NCBI RefSeq assembly: GCF_900104895.1
Contig: NZ_LT629742.1
Span: 930,001 to 994,000, forward strand
DNA length: 64,000 nucleotides
Reading direction: 5' to 3'
DNA from: Microterricola viridarii
GTDB taxonomy: Bacteria > Actinomycetota > Actinomycetes > Actinomycetales > Microbacteriaceae
Shown: positions 25,865 through 35,787 of the stretch, one piece after another
Numbering within the stretch: position 1 is the first letter of the stretch
Layout of the letters: every line of letters starts with the position of its first letter
Position numbers and translations under genes: made by a program
The notes under the pieces: model-generated
Told to the model about the DNA's origin: nothing
Databases searched by the model: none
The model's input: only the letters and a program-made list of their open reading frames with translations

Positions 25865-27430
25865 GTGAACAAATCAACTTTCGACTGGGTGCGACGGGCG
25901 GCTGCAGTCGCCGTCACGGGAACACTCGTCGTCGCACTCGCCGGGTGCAGCGCAGCGGGCGGGGCCGGCACAGCCGCTGGCTCCAGCACGCTGACGATCG
26001 CGCAAGAGGCAGACATGGCGCCGAGCGGCTTCGACCCGATCGCCTACTCGGCCGGCCAGCAGCAGATGTTCTCTGCCGCGTACAACTCGCTCCTGTCGAT
26101 CCAGCCCGACGGCTCGGTCGGCCCTGGACTGGCATCCGCCTGGGAGTTCAACGAGGACGGCACCGTGCTCACCCTCACACTGGCAGAGGGCGTGACCTTC
26201 AGCGACGAGAGCGCGCTGACGGCCGACCTCGTCGTGGCCAACTTCGAGCGGCGCACCGACCCCGCCCTGCAGGCATACAGCGGCTTCGCCGCCGGCGGCG
26301 ACGCCGAGATGGTCTCGGTCGAGGCCCCGGATGCCGGCACCGTCGTCATCACCTTCGCCGCCCCGCAGTTCGCCGTCGTCTCGACGCTCGCCAACGTGCC
26401 GGGAATGATCCTCGGCCAGAGCGCCCTCGACGACCCGACACTGCTCAAGGCTGCCCCGGTCGGCTCCGGCCCGTACGTGCTCGACACCGCCAAGACGGTC
26501 AAGGCCAGCACCTACACCTTCGTGCGCAACGAGGCGAGCACCGAGACCGCCGACTACCCGTTCGACACGATCGTGTTCCGCCCGATCCTCGACCCGCAGG
26601 CCCGCGCCAACGCCCTGATCTCCGGCCAGGTGGATGCCGGCGTGATGAAGTCCTCCAGCGTCGACCTGCTCGAGTCCAAGGACATCGGCGTCGCGCAGAT
26701 CGGCGGCACGATGGTCTCGCTGATCCAGTTCGACAAGAACGGCACCTCCGTTCCCGAGATGGCCGACGAGCGCGTGCGCCAGGCGATCCAGCTCTCCATC
26801 GACCGCGACCGCTTGGTCGAGCTGCTGCACGTCGGCGACACCGCCCAGCGCAACGCGCTGCCGTCGGCATCCGCCGGCTGGTCGAAGGACGTGGACGCCG
26901 CGTGGAAGCGCGACGTGCCGAAGGCCAAGGCACTCCTCGCGGAGGCCGGCTACCCCAACGGCTTCAGCTTCGAGATCCTCTCCAGCCCCGACACCCAGGC
27001 CGACCTGGAGACCATCCAGACCGACCTCGCCGAGGCTGGGATCACGCTGGAGATCCGCCCGGCCGCCTCGACCCAGGAGGCATTCGACGCGGTGAAGACC
27101 ACCGCCATGGGCCACATCCCGATCGACTGGTCCAACCCGCTCGGCATCATGTACGGCGTCGTCCTCGGCTTCGCCAACTCCCAGGGCGGCGACGACGAGC
27201 AGCTGCGCGCGGCCACCGGTGCACTGGCCGGGGCACAGACGGACGACGCCCGCGACGAGGCCCTGCAGGCGCTGAACGCCCGCCTGGTCGAGGCCGGCTG
27301 GCTCTATCCGCTCTACGAGCCGCTGCTGAACATCGGCTACAACCCCAAGAAGCTGAACCCGGTCGAGTTCCCGGGCCAGCAGAGCATCCCGCTGCTCTCC
27401 GCGTTCACCCCGGTGACCGCAGCTCAGTAA
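25865..27430 (+). CDS. ABC transporter substrate-binding lipoprotein (family 5)
   Basis: The 521-residue solute-binding protein is of the DppA/OppA class. The signal peptide ends in the lipobox VVALAGC (Cys28), so it is lipid-anchored outside the membrane. SBP_bac_5 features include PDGSVGPGLASAWEF, GTVLTLTLAEGVTFSD, VRQAIQLSIDRDRLVELL and AKALLAEAGYPNGF. I chose GTG 25865 with GGAGG 7 bases upstream. Family-5 transporters carry peptides but also plant oligosaccharides and glycosides; flanking glycosidases favour the latter. Confidence 0.92.
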   Translation: MNKSTFDWVRRAAAVAVTGTLVVALAGCSAAGGAGTAAGSSTLTIAQEADMAPSGFDPIAYSAGQQQMFSAAYNSLLSIQPDGSVGPGLASAWEFNEDGTVLTLTLAEGVTFSDESALTADLVVANFERRTDPALQAYSGFAAGGDAEMVSVEAPDAGTVVITFAAPQFAVVSTLANVPGMILGQSALDDPTLLKAAPVGSGPYVLDTAKTVKASTYTFVRNEASTETADYPFDTIVFRPILDPQARANALISGQVDAGVMKSSSVDLLESKDIGVAQIGGTMVSLIQFDKNGTSVPEMADERVRQAIQLSIDRDRLVELLHVGDTAQRNALPSASAGWSKDVDAAWKRDVPKAKALLAEAGYPNGFSFEILSSPDTQADLETIQTDLAEAGITLEIRPAASTQEAFDAVKTTAMGHIPIDWSNPLGIMYGVVLGFANSQGGDDEQLRAATGALAGAQTDDARDEALQALNARLVEAGWLYPLYEPLLNIGYNPKKLNPVEFPGQQSIPLLSAFTPVTAAQ

Positions 27431-27435
27431 CACCA

Positions 27436-27467
27436 GGGGGTGGCGGCCGCTCGCGGCCGCCACCCCC
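27436..27467 (+). terminator. Intercistronic hairpin after the binding-protein gene
   Basis: A perfect 15-bp stem, GGGGGTGGCGGCCGC (27436-27450) with its complement at 27453-27467, lies 5 bases after the stop and before the permease. It probably acts as a partial terminator or mRNA 3' stabiliser that raises binding protein over membrane parts. Confidence 0.65.
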
Positions 27468-27502
27468 TCCATCTTTTCCACCATCAGCCCCCTGGAGGCG
27501 AC

Positions 27503-28444
27503 ATGGCCGGCTTCATCACGAAGCGCATACTGTTCGGCATCCTGACGATCTTCGTCGTATCCGTTGTCGCCTTCCTCCTCGTGCGCCTCATGCCGGGCAG
27601 CCCAGGGACCATCGTGCTGGGGATCGGGGCCAGCGACGAGGACATCCTCGCCTACGACACCTCGATCGGCTGGCACGACCCGCTCGCCGTGCAGTACCTC
27701 GCCTGGCTCAGCGAAGCCGTGCGCGGCAACTTCGGGGTCAGCCTGCTGGACGGCCGCCAGGTCAACGCCGACATCGCCGCCCGCCTGCCCGTGACCTTCT
27801 CGCTGGCGCTCGTCGGCACGCTGATGAGCGCCCTGATCGGCGTTCTGCTCGGCGTCATCGCCGCGGTGCGCGGCGGGCTCGTCGACCGCATCGTCAACGC
27901 GTTCTCCGCCCTCGGCGCCGCCATCCCCGCGTTCTGGATCGGCATCGTCTTCGTCTTCGTCTTCTCGGTGCAGACCGGGCTTCTCCCCGCCACCGGGTTC
28001 GTGCCGTTCGAGCAGGACCCGGCGCTCTGGCTGCAGTCGCTGATCCTCCCCGTCGCCACCCTCGCCCTCGGCGGCGCCGCCTTCGTCGCCCGTCAGACGC
28101 GCGCCTCGATGATCGACGCGCTCTCCCAGGACCACATGCGCACGCTGCGCGCCACCGCGATGCCGGAATGGCGCATCCGTTACGTGCACGCGCTCCGCTA
28201 CGCCAGCCTGCCCATCGTCGCCGGCGTCGGCCTGCAGTTCATCGCCCTGTTCGGCGGCTCGGTCATCATCGAGCAGATCTTCGCGATGCCGGGCCTCGGC
28301 CAGTCGATCCAGGGCGCGGCGGCCTCCAACGATGCGCCGCTCGTGCTCGGGATCGTGGTGACGACGACCGTGGTCGTCGTCATCGTCAACCTCCTGCTGG
28401 AGCTCTCCAACCGCTTCCTCGACCCCAAGCTGAGGACCTCATGA
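27503..28444 (+). CDS. ABC transporter permease (DppB type)
   Basis: The 313-residue permease has six predicted helices. It starts MAGFITKRILFGILTI, has RLMPGSPG after the first helix and a binding-protein-dependent transport loop near the C-terminus (RATAMPEWRIRYVHALR, then PIVAGVGLQF and EQIFAMPGLGQ). GGAGG lies 6 bases before ATG 27503. Its stop overlaps the start of the permease-ATPase gene (ATGA). Confidence 0.93.
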   Translation: MAGFITKRILFGILTIFVVSVVAFLLVRLMPGSPGTIVLGIGASDEDILAYDTSIGWHDPLAVQYLAWLSEAVRGNFGVSLLDGRQVNADIAARLPVTFSLALVGTLMSALIGVLLGVIAAVRGGLVDRIVNAFSALGAAIPAFWIGIVFVFVFSVQTGLLPATGFVPFEQDPALWLQSLILPVATLALGGAAFVARQTRASMIDALSQDHMRTLRATAMPEWRIRYVHALRYASLPIVAGVGLQFIALFGGSVIIEQIFAMPGLGQSIQGAAASNDAPLVLGIVVTTTVVVVIVNLLLELSNRFLDPKLRTS

Positions 28445-30459
28445 CCACTCGAAACGACTCGACCGTCGCCATCGCGACCGCGCCGCCGCGCACCGTGCGC
28501 CCGTCCCGGCTGCGCGCCATCCGGCAGTCGCTCTCCACCCCTGGCGCACTCTTCGGCATCAGCTGGCTGCTGCTGATCGTCGTCGCCTCCTTCACCGCCC
28601 CGCTCTGGTCGCCGTACGGGCCGAACGAGCAGACCGGCAGCGGGGCGCTGACCGGCCCGAGCGCCGCGCACTGGCTCGGCACCGACGACCTCGGCCGCGA
28701 CGTGCTCACCCGCATCTTCACTGCCGGTGCGGATGCCATCGCCACCTCGGCCCTCGGCGCCGTCGTCGCACTGACCGTCGCCATCCCGCTCGCCCTCTGG
28801 GCCGCCTCGCGCGGACGAGGCACCGAGACCGTGATCAACCGGGTCACGGAGATCGCCATGTCGATCCCCGTCATCATCATCATGCTGACCGTGGTCGGGA
28901 TCGTCGGCACCAACCTGCCGCTGATCATGGTGATCCTCGGCCTGGTGATCTCCACCGGCATGTACCGCGTGCTGCTCGGGCAGGCGAAGTCGTTGCAGTC
29001 CCAGCTCTACGTCGACGCGGCCTTCGTCGACGGCCTCACCGCACCCCGGGTGAGCGGGCGGCATGTGCTCCCAGGGCTCACGACCACGATCATGGTGCAG
29101 TTTGCCCTGGTCTTCTCCATCGGGCTGATGATCCAGACCGGGCTCGCGTTCATCGGCTTCGGGCCGCCCGTTCCCGCCCCGAGCTGGGGTGGCATGATCC
29201 AGAACGCCTCAACGCACATCTACGACGCCCCCTGGCTGATGGTGCCGACCGGCGTGGTGCTGATCCTCACGGTGTTCGCCGCCAACTCGATCGGCGACGC
29301 GCTGAGCGGGCCGCGGGAGAAGGCGCCGGTGCGCGCGAGCACGCGCAGCCCGCGCGCCCGGCGGGCCGCGGCATCCGCCGGCAACACGGAACCCACAGGC
29401 GGCGCCCCCGCCGCCGCATCGTCTGCGACGGAACCCGCGCTGCGCGTGCAGGGCCTGCACGTGGGGCTGGACGACGGGACGACCCTTGTCAGCGATGTGT
29501 CGTTCGCAGTCGGTGCCGGGCGGGTGCTCGGCCTGGTCGGGGAGTCCGGCTGCGGCAAGACGCTCACCTCGCTCTCGCTGATCGGCCTGCTGCCGACCGC
29601 GGTGGCCACCACGGCCGGCTCGATCCTGTGGAACGGCCGCGACATCGCCGCCCTCAGCGAGCAGGAGCTGCTCCGGGTGCGCGGGCGCGAGATCGCGTTC
29701 ATCGCCCAGGAGCCGATGCGCGCCCTCGACCCGATGTTCTCCATCGGCTCGCAGCTGACCGGGGCCGTGCAGCGCCTGCGCTCCGTTCCCAAGCGGGAGG
29801 CCGGGGCCATCGCGACCGCGCTGCTCGAACAGGTCGGCATCGTCGACGCCGCGCGCGTGCTCACCTCCTACCCGCACGAGATCTCGGGCGGAATGGCGCA
29901 GCGCGTCGCCATCGCCCTGGCCCTGGCCGGCCGGCCGCGTCTGCTCATCGCCGACGAGCCAACCACCTCGCTCGATGTCACGGTGCAGGCCGAGATCCTC
30001 TCCCTGCTGCGCCAGATCATCGCAGAGGAGGGCATGACGATGGTCATGGTCACGCACGACCTCGGCGTCGTCGCCGACATCTGCGACGACGTCGCGGTGA
30101 TGTACGCCGGGCAGATCGTGGAGACCGGGGCCGTGCGCTCCGTGCTGCTCGAACCGGCGCACCCGTACACGAAGGCGCTGCTCGGCGCCGACCCGCACGC
30201 CACAGTGAACGGCGGCCCGAAGCGCCGGCTGGTGTCGATTCCCGGACAGGTTCCCGCGCCCCGCGACTGGCCGAGCTCGTGCCGCTTCGCCCAGCGCTGC
30301 GAATTCGCCACGGCGGCCTGCTCTGGCAGCGTGCCGCTAACCCCGCGGCCCAGCGGGGCCGGCCTCAGCCGCTGCATCCGCGCCGAGGAGCTCTTCGCCC
30401 GCCCAACCTCCAGCCTCCCGGCGCACGCCGCCGCCTTGAAAGAGCAGGTCGACCGATGA
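28441..30459 (+). CDS. ABC permease-ATPase fusion (DppC-DppD type)
   Basis: This 672-residue protein joins a DppC-like permease (about 1-290; DHWLGTDDLGRDVL-like HWLGTDDLGRDVLTRI and the GFGPPVPAPSWGGMI end motif) to a DppD-like ATPase (about 335-672) through an Ala/Arg-rich linker. The ATPase has Walker A GESGCGKT near 366, signature ISGGMAQRV near 481, Walker B LLIADEPT, and the C-terminal Cys-rich oligopeptide segment (CRFAQRCEFATAAC). One frame runs without a break, so the fusion is real in this sequence. It is coupled to both neighbours by ATGA overlaps. Confidence 0.93.
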   Translation: MTTRNDSTVAIATAPPRTVRPSRLRAIRQSLSTPGALFGISWLLLIVVASFTAPLWSPYGPNEQTGSGALTGPSAAHWLGTDDLGRDVLTRIFTAGADAIATSALGAVVALTVAIPLALWAASRGRGTETVINRVTEIAMSIPVIIIMLTVVGIVGTNLPLIMVILGLVISTGMYRVLLGQAKSLQSQLYVDAAFVDGLTAPRVSGRHVLPGLTTTIMVQFALVFSIGLMIQTGLAFIGFGPPVPAPSWGGMIQNASTHIYDAPWLMVPTGVVLILTVFAANSIGDALSGPREKAPVRASTRSPRARRAAASAGNTEPTGGAPAAASSATEPALRVQGLHVGLDDGTTLVSDVSFAVGAGRVLGLVGESGCGKTLTSLSLIGLLPTAVATTAGSILWNGRDIAALSEQELLRVRGREIAFIAQEPMRALDPMFSIGSQLTGAVQRLRSVPKREAGAIATALLEQVGIVDAARVLTSYPHEISGGMAQRVAIALALAGRPRLLIADEPTTSLDVTVQAEILSLLRQIIAEEGMTMVMVTHDLGVVADICDDVAVMYAGQIVETGAVRSVLLEPAHPYTKALLGADPHATVNGGPKRRLVSIPGQVPAPRDWPSSCRFAQRCEFATAACSGSVPLTPRPSGAGLSRCIRAEELFARPTSSLPAHAAALKEQVDR

Positions 30460-31457
30460 CTCTCCTCAGCCCGCAGAGCCTCGCGTCGGATGCCGCGGCC
30501 CAGCCCGTCCTCGAGGTCGAGAATCTCGTCATCCGCTATGGCCGCGCGACCCGCCGCCCGACCGGACCGGCGGCCGTCGACGGCGTCAGCTTCACTATCC
30601 GGCCCGGCGAGACCCTCGGCCTGGTCGGCGAATCGGGGTCGGGCAAGACGACGATCGGCAAGGCCATCCTCGGCCTGCAAGCCGTCACCTCCGGCTCGAT
30701 CCGCTTCGAGGGCCAGCAGATCGACGGGCTGAAACCGCGTGCCCGCCGCGTGCTCGCCACCAAGCTCCGAGCCGTCTTCCAAGATCCGTACTCTTCGCTG
30801 AACCCCCGGCTGTCCATCGGCGACTCGCTGGCCGAGCCGCTGCTGGTCAGCGGGGTGCGCCGAGAGGAGGCGCAGCTGCGCGCCGAGGACATGCTCGAGC
30901 AGGTCGGGCTGCCGCGGGACGCGGTCACCCGTCTGCCGCGCCAGTTCTCCGGCGGCCAGCGCCAGCGCATCGCCGTCGCCCGCGCCCTGATCACCCGGCC
31001 CAGCCTCGTCGTCTGCGACGAGCCGGTCAGCGCCCTGGACCTCTCCACGCAGGCGCAGGTGTTGAACCTGCTCGCCGACCTCCGCGACGAGCTCGGCCTC
31101 AGCTACCTGTTCATCGCCCACGACATGGCGGTCGTGCGCATGCTCGCGCAACGCGTGATCGTGCTGTACCGCGGACAGGTGATGGAGGAAGGTTCCACGG
31201 CCGCCGTGATGGATGACGCGCGCCACCCCTTCACCCAGGCGCTCCTGGCCGCCTCGCCTGTGCCCGACCCGATCGCGCAGGCCGAGCGCCGCCGGCTGCG
31301 GGAGTCCCGCCTGGTCGACGGTGCCTCGGCGTCATCCATCTCGGCGACCGGCTGCCCGTTCGCGGCGCGCTGCCCGATGGCGACCGAGCTGTGCCGCACG
31401 GAACGCCCCGCACTGCGGCCGGCCGCCACGTCGCTGGCGGCCTGCCACTACGCGTGA
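30456..31457 (+). CDS. ABC transporter ATP-binding protein (DppF type)
   Basis: The 333-residue second ATPase of the transporter has Walker [10 protein letters not shown] near residue 60, Q-loop [12 protein letters not shown], signature [15 protein letters not shown] near 165, Walker [12 protein letters not shown], and the oligopeptide C-terminal region [18 protein letters not shown] 30456 overlaps the previous stop. With the fused gene it supplies the two nucleotide-binding sites. It ends 50 bases before the second rhamnosidase, which is probably in the same transcript. Confidence 0.95.
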   Translation: MTLLSPQSLASDAAAQPVLEVENLVIRYGRATRRPTGPAAVDGVSFTIRPGETLGLVGESGSGKTTIGKAILGLQAVTSGSIRFEGQQIDGLKPRARRVLATKLRAVFQDPYSSLNPRLSIGDSLAEPLLVSGVRREEAQLRAEDMLEQVGLPRDAVTRLPRQFSGGQRQRIAVARALITRPSLVVCDEPVSALDLSTQAQVLNLLADLRDELGLSYLFIAHDMAVVRMLAQRVIVLYRGQVMEEGSTAAVMDDARHPFTQALLAASPVPDPIAQAERRRLRESRLVDGASASSISATGCPFAARCPMATELCRTERPALRPAATSLAACHYA

Positions 31458-31507
31458 CCGGCGCAGCGCCACACCGACCACACACCATGCAACGCCAAGG
31501 AGCCCCA

Positions 31508-34333
31508 GTGTCACTTTCGCCATCGACAACCGTCGCGAGCCTCACCGCCGACCTCGCACCGAGCGGTCCCTTCGTCGGCGGAGCGACCCCGAGGCTTTCC
31601 TGGCGCACAGAGAGCGACGCCGCCGACTGGCTGCAGCGCAGCGCGGAACTGGAGATCCAGCGGGGCCGCGAGACACACCTGGCTGTGCAGGAGAGTGGCG
31701 ACTCGAGTCTCGTCAACTGGCCGTTCGCACCCATCGAGCCCAGGGAGCAGGTGATCGTGCGGGTGCGTGTGACCGGCACCGACGGCGTCAGCTCGCCGTG
31801 GAGCAGCCCACTCGAGCTCGTCGGCGGGTTCCTGTCGGCGGGGGAGTGGCGCGCGCAGATGATCGGCGCAGCGGATGCCGCAGAGCCGGGCGCCCCGTTC
31901 CTCGCCCGCCGCACGCTCAGCGTGACGGGCGCCGTCGCGCGCGCCACGCTCTACGCGGCCGGCCACGGTGTCTACCAGGCCGCCGTCAACGGCCGCGACG
32001 TCGACGACCACGTGATGAAGCCGGGCTGGACCGGCTACGCCCGTCGGCTGACCCACGAGACGAGCGACGTGACGGCGCTGCTCCTGCCGGGCGCCAACGA
32101 GATCACCGTGCGGGTGGCCGCCGGCTGGTACGCGGAGCGGCTGCGGCTGTTCGGCCCGCCGAAGGCCTTCTACGGAGAGCAGCCGGCCGTCGCGGCACAG
32201 CTCGTCATCGAGTACACCGACGGGCGCACGGAGACGCTCGCCACCGACGGTTCCTGGGAGTCCACCCTCGACGGGCCGCTGCGCGCCAGCGGCCTCTACG
32301 CGGGCGAGCACGTCGACTCCCGGCGTGCACATGCATTCGGCGTGGAGACGGGCTGGCTGCCCGTGCGGGTGGACGGTGCGAGCATCGTGCCACGGATGAG
32401 CACGCAGCCGCCGGTGCGGGCCATCGAGGAGGTGCCGGTGCAGCAGGTCATCACCGCGCCGAGCGGCGCCGTCATCCTGGACTTCGGCCAGAACCTCGTC
32501 GGGGTGCTCCGCATCAGCGTGAACGGCGCGGCCGGCGACACCGTCACGCTGCGCCATGCGGAGGTGTTGGAGAACGGCGAGCTGGGCACCCGCCCGCTGC
32601 GCGAGGCGCAGGCGACGGACAGCTTCGTCTGCGACGGCTCCGGCCCACAGACGTGGCAGCCCGAGTTCACGTTCCACGGCTTCCGCTACGCCGAGGTGAG
32701 CGGGTGGCCGGGCGAGCTCGACCCCTCCGACGTCGTGGCCGTCGTGCTGCACACCGACATGACCCGCACCGGCTGGTTCCACAGCTCGGATGCCACCCTC
32801 GACCGCTTCCATGAGAACGTGGTGTGGGGCATGCGCGGCAACTTCCTCTCCATCCCGACCGACTGCCCGCAGCGCAATGAGCGCCTCGGCTGGACGGGCG
32901 ACATCGGGGTCTTCGCCCCCACCGCGAGCTACCTCTACGACTGCCGGTCGATGCTGGCATCCTGGCTCGAGGACCTCGCCATCGAGCAGCAGGCCTCCAA
33001 CGGCGTCGTGCCGTTCTTCGTGCCCTCCTACGACCCGGCCATCGCCGCGGCGGCCGGGTGGGGCGACGCGGCGACGGTCGTGCCGTGGGCCCTGTACGAG
33101 CGCTTCGGCGACGCCGGCGTGCTGGCCGAGCAATACCAGAGCATGGCGTCCTGGGTGGACACCATCGCGGCGCTCGCCGGGCGGCGCCACCTCTGGGAGG
33201 GCGGCTTCCAGTTCGGTGACTGGCTCGACCCTGACGCCCCGCCGGAGAGCCCCGCGAAGGCGAAGGCCGACCCCGACGTCGTCGCGACCGCGTACCTCTG
33301 GCGCAGCTCCGACATCCTGGCCAAGGCCGCGGCCGTGCTCGGGCACACCGCGGACGCCACACGCTACCGCGAGCTCGCCGAGCGGGTCCGCACGGCCTTC
33401 CTGCGGGAGTACGCGACGGATGCCGGCCGTCTCGTCTCGGACTCCGCGACACCCTACGGCCTCGCGATCGTCTTCGGCCTGGCCAGAGACGAAGCCCAGC
33501 GGCAGCAGTTCGGCGATCGGCTCGCCGCACTCGTGCGCTCCTCCGGCTATCTGATCAGCACCGGCTTCCTGGGCACACCGCTCATCACCGATGCCCTGAC
33601 CAGCACCGGCCACCACGACGCAGCCGCCCGGCTGCTGTTCCAGACGCAGTGCCCGTCCTGGCTCTACCAGGTGCGGATGGGGGCCACGACGGTCTGGGAG
33701 CGCTGGGACAGCATGCTCGAGGACGGCTCGATCAACCCGGGCCAGATGACCAGCTTCAACCACTACTCGCTGGGATCCGTCGCCGACTGGATGCACCGTG
33801 AGCTCGGCGGGCTCTCGCCCATCGAGCCCGGCTACCGGCGGATCCGGATCGCACCGCGGCCGGTGCCGCAGTTGCAGCACGCGCAGACGGAGCACGACAC
33901 GCCATACGGGCGGGCGGCATCCGGCTGGGAGCGCACCGCGGCCGGCCTCGTCGTGACCGCGGTCATCCCGCCGAACACGCGCGCCGAGGTGCTCCTGCCC
34001 GGGGCCGCCAGCCCGTTCGAGGTCGGGTCCGGGCGGCACGAGTGGCGGCTGGACGGGCACGAGGAGTCCGGGCAGCTGCCGAACCACGAGCTCGGTTCGC
34101 AGACGCCGCTGGCCGAGCTCATCGATGACGAGCAGGCGTTCAGCGCCATCATCGAGGCCATCGAGTCCGTGGACGTGGACCGGGCGCGGGCGTTCCACCG
34201 CGAGACGAAATGGCGCGGGGACACCAGCCTCGGCGACGTCTCCTTCTTCCTGCAGGGCCCGGTCGGGCAGAGCGTAACCGCGGCCATCGCAGCGCTCAAT
34301 GCGGCGCGCGCGCGGGCGAGGGCGGGCAATTGA
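31508..34333 (+). CDS. GH78 alpha-L-rhamnosidase, copy 2
   Basis: The 941-residue enzyme keeps all GH78 domains: an N-terminal Ig-like domain (about 20-110, TPRLSWRTESD), a carbohydrate-binding sandwich (LYAAGHGVYQAAVNG), the signature DCPQRNERLGWTGD, GWGDAATVVPW, GATTVWERWDS, and a C-terminal sandwich. About 80 extra residues follow (LAELIDDEQAFSAIIEAIES and onward), predicted helical, possibly a small add-on domain. There is no signal peptide. GTG 31508 has AAGGAG upstream. It differs clearly from copy 1, so the two likely prefer different linkages. Confidence 0.94.
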   Translation: MSLSPSTTVASLTADLAPSGPFVGGATPRLSWRTESDAADWLQRSAELEIQRGRETHLAVQESGDSSLVNWPFAPIEPREQVIVRVRVTGTDGVSSPWSSPLELVGGFLSAGEWRAQMIGAADAAEPGAPFLARRTLSVTGAVARATLYAAGHGVYQAAVNGRDVDDHVMKPGWTGYARRLTHETSDVTALLLPGANEITVRVAAGWYAERLRLFGPPKAFYGEQPAVAAQLVIEYTDGRTETLATDGSWESTLDGPLRASGLYAGEHVDSRRAHAFGVETGWLPVRVDGASIVPRMSTQPPVRAIEEVPVQQVITAPSGAVILDFGQNLVGVLRISVNGAAGDTVTLRHAEVLENGELGTRPLREAQATDSFVCDGSGPQTWQPEFTFHGFRYAEVSGWPGELDPSDVVAVVLHTDMTRTGWFHSSDATLDRFHENVVWGMRGNFLSIPTDCPQRNERLGWTGDIGVFAPTASYLYDCRSMLASWLEDLAIEQQASNGVVPFFVPSYDPAIAAAAGWGDAATVVPWALYERFGDAGVLAEQYQSMASWVDTIAALAGRRHLWEGGFQFGDWLDPDAPPESPAKAKADPDVVATAYLWRSSDILAKAAAVLGHTADATRYRELAERVRTAFLREYATDAGRLVSDSATPYGLAIVFGLARDEAQRQQFGDRLAALVRSSGYLISTGFLGTPLITDALTSTGHHDAAARLLFQTQCPSWLYQVRMGATTVWERWDSMLEDGSINPGQMTSFNHYSLGSVADWMHRELGGLSPIEPGYRRIRIAPRPVPQLQHAQTEHDTPYGRAASGWERTAAGLVVTAVIPPNTRAEVLLPGAASPFEVGSGRHEWRLDGHEESGQLPNHELGSQTPLAELIDDEQAFSAIIEAIESVDVDRARAFHRETKWRGDTSLGDVSFFLQGPVGQSVTAAIAALNAARARARAGN

Positions 34334-35787
34334 GCCGTCCAATCCTGCCGGGCTTCCACCCGGATCCCACGATCTGCCGCGTCGGGGATGATTTCTACCT
34401 GGCCACGTCGAGCTTCGAGTACTTTCCGGGTGTCCCGCTCTTCCACAGCACCGACCTGCTCACCTGGACGCAGCTCGGCAACGTGCTGGACCGGCCATCC
34501 CAGCTGCCGTTGACCGCGCAGTCCGGCGGAATCTTCGCGCCGACGCTGCGACACCACGACGGCCGCTTCTGGATGGTCACCACCCAGATCGACCGCATTG
34601 CAGATGGCCACCTCATCGTCACGGCCACCGACCCGGCCGGGCCGTGGTCCGAGCCGGTCTTCACAACGGGCACGCTCGGCATCGACCCCGACCTGGCCTG
34701 GGACGATGACGGCGTCTGCCACCTGAGCTGGACACGGTTCTCGCCGACTGGCAGCGAGATCGTGCAGGCTCGCCTCGACCCGGAATCCGGAGCGCTGCTC
34801 TCCGAGCCGAAACCGCTCTGGAACGGCACCGGGCTCGCCCATGCCGAGGGGCCGCACCTCCACCGCCGCGGCGACTGGTGGTACCTGCTCATCGCCGAGG
34901 GCGGCACGGAGCGCGGCCACGCCGTCTCGATCGCCCGCTCGCGTGCCATCGACGGGCCGTTCGAGTCGAACCCGGCGAACCCGATCCTCTCCCACCGCAG
35001 CACCGATCACCCCGTGCAGAACACCGGCCACGCCGACCTCGTCGAGCTGCCGAACGGCGAGTGGGCGATGGTCTACCTCGGCGTGCGCCCGCGCGGCATG
35101 ACCCCGGGCTTCCACGTGAACGGTCGGGAGACCTTCCTCGCCGGCATCGACTGGGTCGACGACTGGCCCGTTGTCGACGAGTCACGCCATGTGGCGCCGC
35201 CCGCGCAGACCGACTTCGTCGATCGCTTCGAGGCCGACGAGCTGGACCCGCGGTGGATCTCGTCCGGCGGCCCGGCCGGGGCATGGCTCCCGCGGGGAGT
35301 GGCCGGCGCAGTGACGGTGCCGCCGCTGCGCGAGGCGCCCGACGCGTTCCTCGGCGTGCGCACCCGCGACGAGCGCTGGCAGGCCGAGCTCACCGTCGCC
35401 GCCGGCGATGCCGCCCTCGTGCTGCGCCTCGACGCGGCCCACCTGGTGCGGGTCGAGACGGATGCCGGCTGCATCCGTGCCATCGCCCGGATCGGCGGCA
35501 TCGACATCCCGCTCGGGGAGGAGACGCGGACGGCCGAGTGCGTCGTCCTTGCCATCAGGGCCGACGACGCACCGACGGGCATCGGCGTGCGCAGCGGCCC
35601 CGACATTCTGCGCCTCGGCGTCGTGCTGGCCGGCGTCTTCGCCGAGCTGGCCAGCCTCGACGGCCGGTACGTCTCGACCGAGGTTGCCGGTGGGTTCACC
35701 GGCCGCGTCATCGGTTTCTCGCCCGCAGCGCGCGGCGGCACGATCAGCACCTTCGCCACCCACCGAATCGAAGAGGACGACGCATGA
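34330..35787 (+). CDS. GH43 family glycosidase, copy 2
   Basis: The 485-residue enzyme has a GH43 propeller: base Asp12 in GFHPDPTICRVGDDFYLATS, modulating Asp in GIDPDLAWDDDG and acid Glu in HAEGPHLHRRG, followed by a concanavalin-like C-terminal domain (about 300-485). Family similarity begins right at the TTG codon 34330, which overlaps the rhamnosidase stop as TTGA and has GAGGG upstream, so I use this rare start. The next gene overlaps by ATGA. The probable substrates are xylosides or arabinosides. Confidence 0.88.
   Translation: MSRPILPGFHPDPTICRVGDDFYLATSSFEYFPGVPLFHSTDLLTWTQLGNVLDRPSQLPLTAQSGGIFAPTLRHHDGRFWMVTTQIDRIADGHLIVTATDPAGPWSEPVFTTGTLGIDPDLAWDDDGVCHLSWTRFSPTGSEIVQARLDPESGALLSEPKPLWNGTGLAHAEGPHLHRRGDWWYLLIAEGGTERGHAVSIARSRAIDGPFESNPANPILSHRSTDHPVQNTGHADLVELPNGEWAMVYLGVRPRGMTPGFHVNGRETFLAGIDWVDDWPVVDESRHVAPPAQTDFVDRFEADELDPRWISSGGPAGAWLPRGVAGAVTVPPLREAPDAFLGVRTRDERWQAELTVAAGDAALVLRLDAAHLVRVETDAGCIRAIARIGGIDIPLGEETRTAECVVLAIRADDAPTGIGVRSGPDILRLGVVLAGVFAELASLDGRYVSTEVAGGFTGRVIGFSPAARGGTISTFATHRIEEDDA

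Noticed and set aside
25852-28440. Long plus-strand frame running through the binding protein and first permease into the fusion gene
   Set aside because: Its first 860 residues are Arg-rich out-of-frame translation; the real fusion protein begins at ATG 28441 overlapping the permease stop.
31511-34342. A 943-residue antisense frame over rhamnosidase copy 2
   Set aside because: Shadow of a GC-rich gene; the opposite strand has the complete catalytic signature.
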